Shown here one piece after another: positions 48,101 through 60,100 of a stretch of DNA of 64,000 nt; the stretch's first letter is position 1, and every line of letters begins with the position of its first letter. The notes beneath the pieces are model-generated. The model did no database searches and was not told where the DNA came from. It worked only from the letters and a program-made list of their open reading frames with translations. Origin of the DNA: Membranipora membranacea (taxonomy: Eukaryota > Bryozoa > Gymnolaemata > Cheilostomatida > Membraniporidae); NCBI GenBank assembly GCA_914767715.1, contig OU612065.1, forward strand, positions 12,400,001 to 12,464,000. Direction: 5' to 3'. The translations under genes and the position numbers were made by a program.

Positions 48101-51100
48101 TTGTCTGAGTTGATATTTACTATCACGTCTTTAGATTCATACACTTCACTAATTCACTTTTAAACTTAGAAGTTATCTAGATTTGTGTCTGTCTTGGTCA
48201 GGAGGCTTAGATGGACGATCATTATAAACTTAGATTAGACAAGATCCAATTTGCTGATATTTTTGAGTTGCCTCCTCGAGTCACCAGTGGCTCAACCGTA
48301 GAAAAGGAGCAATCCAAAATGCAGGATATGGATAAAACTCAATCTAAATTGCAATACTAGTTGACTTTGATAGGTAGTGACCACTAGTTGTCAACGCTAA
48401 CATCACAGTCAATCTTAACCTAAAATTATGAGTTATATAATAAGATTTAGGATGCTTGTGACGTGATACTAACGATTTTATTATGTGGTTGTTGATTTCT
48501 GTTATCCTTAACTAGACCTTCCATCTTTCCTTCCCTACATATACATTGGTAGCTCTCTTTCAGTTTCTGTTTTAAAATGATGTACCAGGTAATGCAAATA
48601 ATCACTGCAAGTACCCCCTGTTGGTACAGACAGTCATATTCATAGTGCCAGGCTCTCAACCCGCAATGCTATGGAGAAGTCTATGTACACCTACTTTTTT
48701 ATTGATATTGTCATCCCAACAAGTGCTTTGACTTACCATTTATCACTCATAAAACAATAGGAAGAAAACACCTTTGAATACACTCTCCTATAGGATGTGT
48801 TTAGTCCCTAAACATATAAATACATAATATATACAATGTTAAATTTGAGGTGTTTTTTTCTTAATGGTTTTTTTCATTATAACAAATCACTGCAACCATT
48901 TCTTGCTTAGCATAGCAGACTGTTGTGCCCAACCCGCTAAAACTTTAATTTGCATCAAACAGTTTCCGGATAAATGCTTTTCATAAAAGTAAAGCTTTCA
49001 CACTTTGCGACTAAAACTGTAATTATATCGATTCCACTTGATTTCATGGCTGCCATGGACCCGGGAGTTTGTTATCTAACTGACTTGCCATCCAATTGTA
49101 AATTGATTTTTAAAAAAAGAAGATTTTTCTTTTCTTTACAGTTCAGGATCACATTAATCAACTCTCTAATGCCCACTCCAGTTTCTCTCTGATAAAACAA
49201 GGGATCTGTTTTAATTCTAGATATTTTTTACAGGTGATATGAGAATTGCAGTGAGTTTTGATGACCACACACAATCTCAGTTCTACTTCGGCAATGGTAG
49301 CCACGTATACAGCTACTCTGGAGGTGTAATCACCACTGTGCGTGACTACTCAGAGAGTATACTCGGTACATGGACTGTCAGTGAGAATATGCTGTACTAT
49401 ACATCTAAACAAGCTGAGTTTATGTTGTCTGAGAGTTTTAATATATCTGTGCAGAGCCTTGGAGGAGAAGGTGGAGATGGTTCATCCTGGGTAGGAACAG
49501 TAAAAGGGCCATTCCCTGAAGATATAAAAGTAGTCTCCATGACTCGGTCAGGTGAGTGGGCTTACAGGACAAGTGGTTTATGGTAGCAAATGATGAAAGA
49601 TCTTTGGATTATATTACATGAGCATAACTATTCTTAATAATAATTATTACTAAGTCTATGATTCTAACTCATATTTGTTCAGGGAGTCCCAAACTCAATG
49701 TTTCGATCACTGTCATTGTCATGGGTTGTCATTCCACAATCAAAGGGTAGATGATTCCTATATTGTTTATGTCAGAGAACTTGAGCTCTGTCAATCTAAA
49801 CCAATATAAAAAGAGTATTTATATGTTTATGATCTCAACATACCTAGATGTTATTTAATTTTAGTGAATGCGGGTGACAGAGTGAAATGTAATACTCAAT
49901 GTACTCATCATTGTCTGCCCAGTAGTCCAGCATCACCAGGAGTTATCGGTACATGTGTTTGTTATACTGGATACAGGCTAAGCACTGAAGGCAGATGTAC
50001 ACGTAAGTTCCCCCACCCATTAGTCAATGAGATTTATAATTTTAAAACTGAAAATAACATTCAATTTGCTTTAAAGATCGAACAAAAGTAAGCGTGCCAA
50101 TCATCTCGACTATATCCACACATAATATGGTGTATGTTAGGTTCGGCTTTGAGTCAATCGGTTTCAACACTTCATCTGGACAATTCCAATTTCGTTAGAA
50201 AGAACAGCTCCTAACACAATGAATGAATCGCTTGGGAATGTCAAATAACAGGAGAGACCAGTTGACTCTTCATATTGGAAATGTATACTGAGGTGCTTGA
50301 TAGCGAAATCAATCACACCCACTATGCGAGAGGTCCTGGGTCAGATTCCTAATCTTATCTGGGGGGGGGGGGGGGGGAGGTTTACATTGGCCTCTCCCTA
50401 CCCAAATACTGTGAGTCTGCACACAACCTAAAAAGCTGTGCTGTGTGGAATAATCACATCAACTACTGACATCAAGAATGTGTTCTATTGGTAACTTTCA
50501 AAAATCGTCCAGCAGTCCCTGAGAACTACAACCACCTGTTCTTGGGAGAGTATGACCTCATACCATTATCGTCCTGACATTTGAGGCAAGGCAAGTATAT
50601 AGCTAATATTGATAGTTCTTTCTTGTAGCAATCTCTCCTATGTTGCTTTACTCTACCAATGCCTGGTCTGCGGGCATATACGGACTTGATCTGAATGCAA
50701 CAGAAGCACAGATATCCAAAAATACACTACCCTCTATACCACAAATCTACAAAGCTAGCTCTGTAGCCCATTATCCTAGTGGCTTCCATTCAGGTATGGA
50801 ACTAGAGAAAATTAATAAATAAATCTGTTCAAGCGGTTGTTGTATGGTCAAAGCAATGTTTTCACTTTGGAATCACTTTGTTCAACTAAACCGTTGCTAC
50901 CTGGCATTTTGTATGGAATTTTATTACTAGAAGAAATACAATTCTCTCGACTTGTGGAACATAATAAAAATTTGGATTTATTGAAATGTATCATCATACT
51001 ACATGTTGAGTACATCATCTATCCAACCATCAAAAAACACTCCTTGGCTGTTATATTCTCATCTTGTTAAATTTTACATTGTAGATAATGATTATATTTA

Positions 51101-54100
51101 CTGGATAGACAGCGGTCATAGTATAACCAGGATAAACCGTGATCTTACTGAGAGGAAAACGATTGTGTCTGGTCTAATCTCTGCTAAAGATCTCACCATC
51201 GACCCACAAGGAGGTACATATTTTACTTACTTTTTTTCTTCATCGTGTGAAGTTGATCGGTTTTATATTGGGTGGGCCTATCATGGACACAGTTCTGATT
51301 GGATTTGTTCTTTCACATAGGTTGAGAGGGAAAAGAAATCACTGGTATCAAATTCTTTATTTAATGTCATATCCAATAAACCGTGGGTATAAGAGTTATC
51401 CCATCTGCATCAAAGAGAATGTAATTGCATAGACATGGGTGACACTAGTTATAAAAAAACAATGGTTTTTCTCAATTCGTTTTCTCACTCCTCATCACTG
51501 TCATGAGATGTGATGTGATGACATGCATGATAAATTGTGTTCCGCGAATCCAACCATTGTTTACTGATCTGGTAAATTTAACTTCGTTTTGTTTTGTATC
51601 AACTTGAGACCTTGCTATGTTTTCCTCGATTGTTGTTATTAATTTTCTTATTTTTGTTCTCACAGACAATCTATATTGGATTGACACATTTGCTGGAACT
51701 ATAGAGGTGTGTCGATCTGATGGCAGCCAGAGGATGATCCTCAAACATACAGATAACAAATTACAATCGATAGCTTTACATCCAACCAAAGGGTAAGAAG
51801 TAATAATATACTCCAGTATTTTCGGTTAGTAATCCAATTTCAACAGAAGAGGGGGCAACTCTCTTTAAATCAGAGAGTTGCGCTTATACAACATTACTAT
51901 TTAAGTGAGGTTCTTCAATTATGATATTGTCCAATTTTGATTCACTCTTTTTCCTTGATCTTTTTCACAGATATCTGTACTACCTGGAGTCAACAATAGG
52001 CATATCAAGAATACACCTGGGTACAAATCTCCGCAGTGAGCTCATCACAGCCTTACCTAGTGGTGGAAATGCCTTAGCGATGGATGTGCAGAACAGCAGA
52101 CTGTTTGTATGTGACACTCTGGGTCAAATCACCTTTATGAATCTAACTGGAGGAGGAGAAGTGTCTTATTACTTAGGTGGAGATCTCAGCCCTACTAAAG
52201 TATCTGATAACAGTCATCAGATAGTACACCACAGTAATAAGAGCTGTACTTCTATTGCTGTCGGCAGCAATAAAGTCTACTATGTCATCCCCGGGGATAG
52301 CGGGTAGGATTTATGGCTATTATGGGCTCGGAGATAATTAATTTTTCACCATATTTTATCTAAAGATTTTGCGATTAAATTAGCATCTTTCCAAGGTGAG
52401 CAGAGGACATTACACCTATTAATTCCAACATCGAGTCCATCAAGTTTTACCTGATGTTGCACGCTCCTAGTATAATTGATAACTTTTAGTATTTTCTTTC
52501 CGGTTATTTGCTATATAACGCACTTATTTTGCAGTGGAGAGATTTGGATGAAGGATATCACAAGCAACTCATCAGCTAAAAACCTGCTTACTGGATCTAG
52601 CTCGATCACAGATCTGGCTCTAGCCAGCCAAGCGGAGTCTGATCACCTTGGTATGGGTCTGAACCTACTCATCTAAATATCTCTGAAGATTGGTTCACTT
52701 TCTGACATGCTTTAGTAAATGAATAAAGAAATTATAGGATTAAAAACACAAGCTATATATTATAAAGATGTCATGCTTTCTGCCCTGCATTCACATTGAA
52801 TTTATCTGCTGTATTTTTCTTCAGGCCTAAACCCATGTGCTATTGATAACGGAGGATGTGATGGCCTTTGCTTGTTCAATGGTGATGTCACTGCAGCTTC
52901 ACACTGCCTCTGTGCTATGGGTGTACTCGATGCTACTAAGAAGGGATGTACAGGTAAGAATCTAGTTTTCCTAACACAAACACAACACACTTAAGACCCG
53001 AAATAAATCTCACAGTTTAGACAGTCTCCTCCCTTATCCTTATCATGTTTTTGTGAGAACGTCATTGACCTGCTCAGTTGATGTTGTGTACAGTGGTACA
53101 ATCGCTAACCTAAAGGCGCCTCTAGCTTTGCCCTGAATTTTTTTCATGGTTATTCCATGGGAACAAATGAAAAATAAAGATATAAAGAAAAAACATTTTG
53201 CTTTCACTGAGAATGCGGGAATTTCACACTTTTGATATCTTACTGTATATTGTAGATGTGACTGACTTTTTGGTATTCTCCAAAGTGAACGCTATCCAGT
53301 TCCACAACGTTACGCTCAATAATCCTCTGGCTGCCGCCCCCTATCCTGACCTCAGTGATAAGAACCGCACAGTGAATGTCATTGCTTTAGCTACTGATAC
53401 AGATCGTAAACGTATATACTACAGTGACATACAGCGTAAAACTATCAGCTCCATGTTCTACAATGGAACTGGATTCATGGATGTCCTCACAAGTATGTCT
53501 ACAAATGTGCTGTACTATGGATATCATTCCTGAATAACAGATAATTTTTTGTGCTGAACTTGGAAACATGTATCCACTGCTGATATTATGATGTAATGTC
53601 AAATCGCTAGTAAGTGTTTGGTTGATTGTATTTGCTAAGACCGATGCCCTGATGCCAAAACAGGTAATAATTCTCGGTCTTATTGTTTCACAATCATGTT
53701 AATTATCTTACCCTGTTCAATGTTGTCTCACACGTCTCCTACATCACCATATAAGGGAAGCTCTCACCTGTTTAAGGGGCATTAGTGTTTGATCGTGCGC
53801 TGATTGAAATATGTATGTAAACCTGTGATGATCTTTTTTAGACATGGACCCTGTCGAAGGTTTAGCTTATGACAATGATAGACTTTACTTCACCTATAAG
53901 CCTAACAGCAAAGCTAGCCCGCCTGGTATACAATTCATCAAACTGGCTGACACTAAACCGTATAAAGCTGATTATGTACTCAGACTGGGTCCAACAGACG
54001 CACCAAGAGCTATAGCTGTTCACTCGTGTTCAGGGTAAGCAGATAAAATATATTCACAGAGTAAGGATATATCCTTACTCTGTGAATATATCAAATGAAC

Positions 54101-57100
54101 ATTTTGATTTAATCAGTTATGTATTTTGGAAACACCAAAGGAACAACAATGAAACCCTGCTTTATTTTCGTCTCCCTACTTCTCATATGAAATGCGTACT
54201 AATAAATGATGGTTCGAAAAAATTAAGATGAAATAATGCACGGTATTTCTACTTTCAGGCTCATTTTTTGGACCAATTGGAACGAGGCTAGCCCATCGAT
54301 TCAGAGATGTTTTGCATCAGGAGCTCACCCTAAAAGTATTGTGACTAAGAACATCGTGGTGCCTAACGGGCTGGCCATAGACCACCAGATGGAGAAACTG
54401 TTCTGGGCTGATGCTGCTCTGGATAAAATAGAAATGTGTGACTTTGACGGACTGGACTGTCAGGTAAGTGATTGCAAACCTAAGCTTGACACTCCGCTTC
54501 TGCATTATGTTTGTTTGTGTAATGACGGTTAGGATGATGAGGTTCATCTCAGCCGTGACCCTTTATGCATCTTTGAAAACAATTCCAAAGCTGAACCGAT
54601 CATAGGTAATTTTTTTATGCCATACTCTTTGCTTTGTACATTTTGTAGTAAGATGTCAAAGGAAGATCAATTTTAATTTTCATGTCTGTTCACTTTACTT
54701 TGTAGATTAAGATGAGCCAGGCCTCACCGCATATATTTGCCATGGCGATACACGGTGACTATCTCTACTGGACTGACTGGATACACAGATCAGTGAAAGT
54801 TGCTCATAAGCTCTATGGCTCCATGAACCAGACCCTGGTGGCAAAGCTACCAAGACAACCCATGGGCATAGCAATTGCTTCTAAAGTTACCTGTAAGTTG
54901 AGCGACAGAAGTCAGTCAAGTGTTACTGTTACAGCGAAGTTATGAAGAATTTAATGCATGAAGATAGCAAGATAGAGCTAAAGCTGTCCGACAGCTACTC
55001 AGCGGCTCACACTTTTTACTGATATTTGTAGGTAAGAGCAGCCCATGTTACACCTCCAGCTGTCCACAGACGTGTACGATCGTTGACAACTTTACTAACA
55101 CCTCATGTGGCTGTTATGACGGTTACACAATAGACCCTGAGAATGTACCAAACTGTATACCAGCTCTTCAGGGCTGTAACGGTACGTTCGCGTGCGGAGG
55201 TGATTGTATACCGTGGGAGCTGACATGTGACGGGGTCAATCACTGTGCTGTGGAGAATGGTGTAGCTGCTGATGAGAACCCTGCATTCTGTGGTAAGTTA
55301 CGCCATGAGGTGAAACCATATAATTCATCCCGAAATAGACATCGCCAAGCTCAATTATACTGTATTATTGCTGCGCCATGAGGCGAAACCGTTTAGTATA
55401 CAACTGCACAGCAAGTGTCATAACCCCCTCTTTATTAACATTACCTATTCTCAATACAATAATGGAGATGCTTTACTTGTTCTCCCACAATTGGTATAAG
55501 AAAGCAACTGACATTGTCATGTGAACCTTAAGTTTATTACTCACCTATATCTATTTTTTGCAGCCACCAGAATGTGTCCTAATAACTACCTGACATGTTT
55601 TAATCACCGCTGCGTGTCGACTAAGGTGAAGTGTAATGGATTCGATGACTGCGGAGACCTTACAGATGAGATATATGGTTGTGATGTATCTCAGTGTAAC
55701 TCTACTACTGAATTCACCTGTGCTAGCAAACAGTGTATACCACTAGCTGAAGTCTGTGATGGCAAGTATATATATAACATGGTTTTTATGCTTCTGTGTT
55801 TTTTCCATTTGATTTTGCAGATAAGTAGCATTATACAGCAACAGATTGCTGTGATATATGTGATCAAACCATACAATTGTTCATGTAAAGCATGTTGGTA
55901 GTGATTTCGGGTACAAAAATCGTTATCTTGGTACCATAATAAGTTATACTTGCCAGTATCCCTTTCTTCAGGTTGAAAACTCCCTTAGAATGAAACAAAT
56001 TTAGCAATTTAAAAGTTTTGTTGTACACAACTTCTATTACCGGACTCCTTTTCTCACATGCCGCATCAGATGTATCAAATATTGCACAATGTTGATAATA
56101 TGTGTCATGTTTGTACTGCAGGAGTGCCCCATTGCTGGGATAAGTCGGATGAGTTACCCCCGCATTGTAACAGCTCAGGATCAGTGTATGTAGACTGTTC
56201 AGAGTTTGAGAGTACATTTTATGGCTCACTGAAGAATGGCGTGAAATGTCCCAATACTGGAGTGTGTATACTAGAAGAATGGAAATGTGACGGCAGGAAT
56301 GACTGTTGGGATAATTCTGATGAACTCAATTGTGATATGGTAAGTATATATCATGGTATGGAGATATTATATTTCATTAGTCATGATCATGCTTGTGAAA
56401 ATGTAAGTGGGGAATAAAAAGATTTGTTGACTGATTTTTCGCGAGTGCCATGGAGAAAGAAGACTTCGGTTTAACTTTTCATCCACTCTCTCAATGGCCC
56501 TGCTTTCATCTGTTACTTCTCCAGAGGGCATCACATCATTATTGTATGAGAATATTTCTTGTAGCAACCACCCTCAATTTCATTAGAACATGCCTTCAAT
56601 TCAATTGTCTGGAAGATTACGCTAAAACAGATGTTTATCAACATCTTGCTAGACCCAGTAGCCTTTGACTCATATTCATATTCATGGACGAGGCTTTACA
56701 GTGCAGCATTATCTAACCTTAAGTTCCTCCCATTTTAGCCAAAGAGTTGTGGGCCGTTAGAATGGCGATGTAATGGTGAGAACTCTCAGTCTAATAACAT
56801 TAAGCAGTGTATTCTCAGCTCCTGGCGATGTGATGGTAAGTAAAGTGGCACTTTGTGTAAATTAGCAAGCAGGCTGTTAGGGTTACATTTCATTCTGCTC
56901 ATCTTAATATCCATATGGCCCGGTTGCACTGGTTATCTTCTAAATTTAACACTATTGTCTCCATGGAGCCTCCATCGCTCTAAGCAAAACATTCAAGTAG
57001 ACCACTCATTTACATAAAATCCTGAAAGCATTTAAATCAAGGCAAACAAGTTTATAGGTGTAAATAAGAAGAGCTGCCCAGTTAAGCCAATCATCTATAA

Positions 57101-60100
57101 GTACATGCAGGATTTGGAGCAGGATTATGTTTAATTATGTCCTCTCATTGTGCAGGTGATCAGGATTGTATAGATGGGTCTGATGAGGATAATTGTGAGC
57201 CTGTAGACTGCCCTGAGGGAGATATACCGTGTGGTCAGACTTGTGTACCTAAGACATGGAAATGTGACGGCAGAGTTGATTGTGAAGGAGCTGCAGATGA
57301 ACTGGGATGTCCCGAGTCTCATCTCCTGATATGTCCGTCTACACACGTAAGTGTTATGCTATATCCACTGGGAATGTTGTTACTCACGATTTTGACAATA
57401 TTCAGAATATTTATCGCACTCTTCCAATCATGTTGCCGGTAAATTTATTATGTTGATGGTCGCTTTCGTCGTAACATCATCTTTTCTTTTTCTAAAATTT
57501 CTACAGAATTGCTCTTGATTTTCCTCATATTTTGTTTGCTTAGGATAGAATATTTGTATCTGTGAGTTAGTTAAACTTTGACATTACTGACCTAGCTATG
57601 ATTTGCTTATCCTCTTACAGTTTCTGTGCGCAGACAACTCATCTTGTGTAGCCAGACAGTTCCTATGTGACGGAGAGTCAGATTGTCATGATCACTCAGA
57701 TGAGCACCCTCTGTTGGGTTGTCCCCCTCCGACATGTGGTAGTGAGGAGATAGCCTGTGCTAACCACCACTGTATACCAAGAGAATTCCAGTGTGATAGA
57801 TACGATGACTGTCTCGATAACAGTGATGAACGGGGATGTTGTAAGTGTCTTCATATCTTTAACTTCCCAGGGTGTTCTTTCAATTAGAATGAGCAATGGC
57901 TTACTAAAGTAAGTTATTGCTCACTTGGTCTTACAGTTATGTATACAGTTCGATCAGATTGTGATTTTGGCTGGTTTCAATCGATTGACACCCCAGCTTT
58001 GTCTCTACGGGAAGAAATTCAAATTCATAAAAGATGAAAAAACCAAACAACCAGTTATCATCGATATAGTGGTCAGGTTCTGTTCTTATCTATACTTTGT
58101 TCTTATTTCTTCCTCTCAGCTTATGGGGTGTGTGATGAAGCCACACAGTACACGTGCTCTAACAGTTCACAGTGTATACCACTATCAGGGCACTGTGATG
58201 ATTGGCCAGACTGTGATGATGGTAGTGATGAGTCACCTGATACCTGTCCTCCCTCTGTGAACAGTGTCTGCCCTGCTGGCCAGTGGTCATGTGGAGATAC
58301 CACATGTATAGATAAGAGTAACCTGTGTGACGGTCAGGCTGACTGCCCTGATTCTGAGGATGAGCTCTCCTGTAGTAAGTCATCATATAACCCTGTGTGA
58401 CTTTTTTTTTCATTCATTAGTTTATGTCATCGTAATTTACGAGTGCACATATAAAAATGGTTACTAAAAATGCAAGGGGCTAGTATACTACCTGTCTTAC
58501 AGTGTTGATTTTGGCCATGAAGGGGAATTATCCTCACATGTGGAAAGAGAAGACAATCAAATCCTGTAAAATGTCACCCACTACCGAAGTGCTCTGATTC
58601 CTATGTAATGTTTGGAGCTTCCATGTTAGCGCCTCTCATTATTATTACAAAGTAGTATTATTGCAGTGCCTAGTCTTCTTTACGTATGTTAATTATTATG
58701 TTTTTACGCATCACTCTTGTTGCTTTTTCTGTTCACACAACTGTAGAAGCATGCACCTAGTCACCTATAATCATAGCTCATTGTTGTAGATCTGAATGAA
58801 TGCTTAGAAGGTAACGGTGGTTGTGAGCAGATTTGTGTTGATGAGCCAGCTGGATTTCACTGTGGCTGTAAACAAGGCTTCAGGTATAGTTAGTCGCATT
58901 CAATCTTAGTGCATGTTTATCATCTGCCTTCATTATGAGCTGAACTCGCTTACAGTGAGCTATTGTTCATTTAGATATTTCGAGTCGGCATCTCTGGTGA
59001 AATTAATGTAAAATCTTATATATATGCTGCTGCCGAATAATTGATCAGGTTATTTATTATCATTGGAATGAATACCTCGTCTCATTATATAGTTTTAATA
59101 AGTAATGTATATTGAAATGTTAACTATTTCCTGTGAACAGACTATTTAGTTCCTATAAGTGATGTATATTGATATGTCGTTTATTCTCTCTGGTGGCAGA
59201 CTAGCACAGGACAGATATTACAGCCTGACACAGCACGCTCGTAGCTGTGATGATATTAATGAATGTGAGGAGACGACTCCCTGCTCACAGAGATGTACTA
59301 ATCTAAGGGGTACTTACGCCTGCAGCTGTGCCTCTAACTACACCCTCGCCCTCGATAAGAAAACATGTAAACCAATTACAGGTAGGTGACGCTGTGTTTG
59401 ATAGCTGTGTTTGATAGCTGTGTTTGATAGCTGTGTTTGATAGCTGTGTTTGATAGCTGTGTTTGATAGCTGTGTTTGATAGCTGTGTTTGATAGCTGTG
59501 TTTGATAGCTGTGTTTGATAGCTGTGTTTGATAGCTGTGTTTGATAGCTGTGTTTGATAGCTGTGTTTGATAGCTGTGTTTGATAGCTGTGTTTGATAGC
59601 TGTGTTTGATAGCTGTGTTTGATAGCTGTGTTTGATAGCTGCTATTCAAGCACTGATATAATTATTATATAATAGTTTTTATACTGACTTGCTAAAGCTG
59701 ACTAAAGCTCATGTTATCAGATGACAGCTTTGGAAAGTTTCTGCTGCAGACGTTGGTCCAATAAATCTCTGGACTTCTTCTTTGTGGTTATATGGAGTCT
59801 AAGATTAACAATTTTTTACTTGTAGGTCATGCGTACCTTCTGGTGGCAAACAGGTATTACATCAGAAATCTGACCCTGCACACTTATCCACCTTCAAACA
59901 GATCTAAGCAGACCCTGGTAGACCAGAGTATGACTAACGCAGTCGGCCTCGACTATGACTGGAGCAATCAGATGCTCTACTGGACTGATGTGACTGATGA
60001 TAAGCATGAAATATCAAGAATGTCCTTCAATGGATCAAATAAAGAGGTCAGACCCACTTATCTACTGTTAATCTCTATCTCAGATAGGCTTGAGAAACAG

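Larger units (their letters stand above)
42985..50002 (+). other. LRP beta-propellers C and D, each followed by an EGF module
   Basis: Propeller C spans exons 42985-44402. Its blades are well conserved: [30 protein letters not shown] and WVYWSDWR. The EGF module is at 44776-45004 ([24 protein letters not shown]). Propeller D spans exons 45217-49551 and is more degenerate ([22 protein letters not shown]). It is followed by an EGF module at 49865-50002 ([22 protein letters not shown]). In LDLR-family proteins propellers drive acid-dependent ligand release. Confidence 0.88.
50629..54892 (+). other. LRP beta-propellers E and F with intervening EGF module
   Basis: Propeller E occupies exons 50629-52650 ([32 protein letters not shown]). 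The EGF module at 52825-52953 has the classic [16 protein letters not shown] opening. Propeller F occupies exons 53256-54892 ([31 protein letters not shown]). Four propellers, C-F, therefore lie between the first and second class A clusters. Confidence 0.9.
55032..58374 (+). other. LRP EGF module and LDLR class A cluster (10 modules)
   Basis: Exon 55032-55292 starts with an EGF module ([20 protein letters not shown]) and contains the first class A module. Nine more follow in exons 55564-58374, giving ten. Endings such as [42 protein letters not shown] and [13 protein letters not shown] retain the calcium-binding acidic residues. Module 4 has a long Cys-free insert ([18 protein letters not shown]). 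From memory of the families, ten modules is also the size of the third class A cluster of LRP1 and LRP2. Confidence 0.9.

Noticed and set aside
59338-59649. Minus-strand open frame with a 13-residue repeat ([13 protein letters not shown])
   Set aside because: It is translation of the 13-bp minisatellite, which reads through all frames of that strand. It is not a protein gene.
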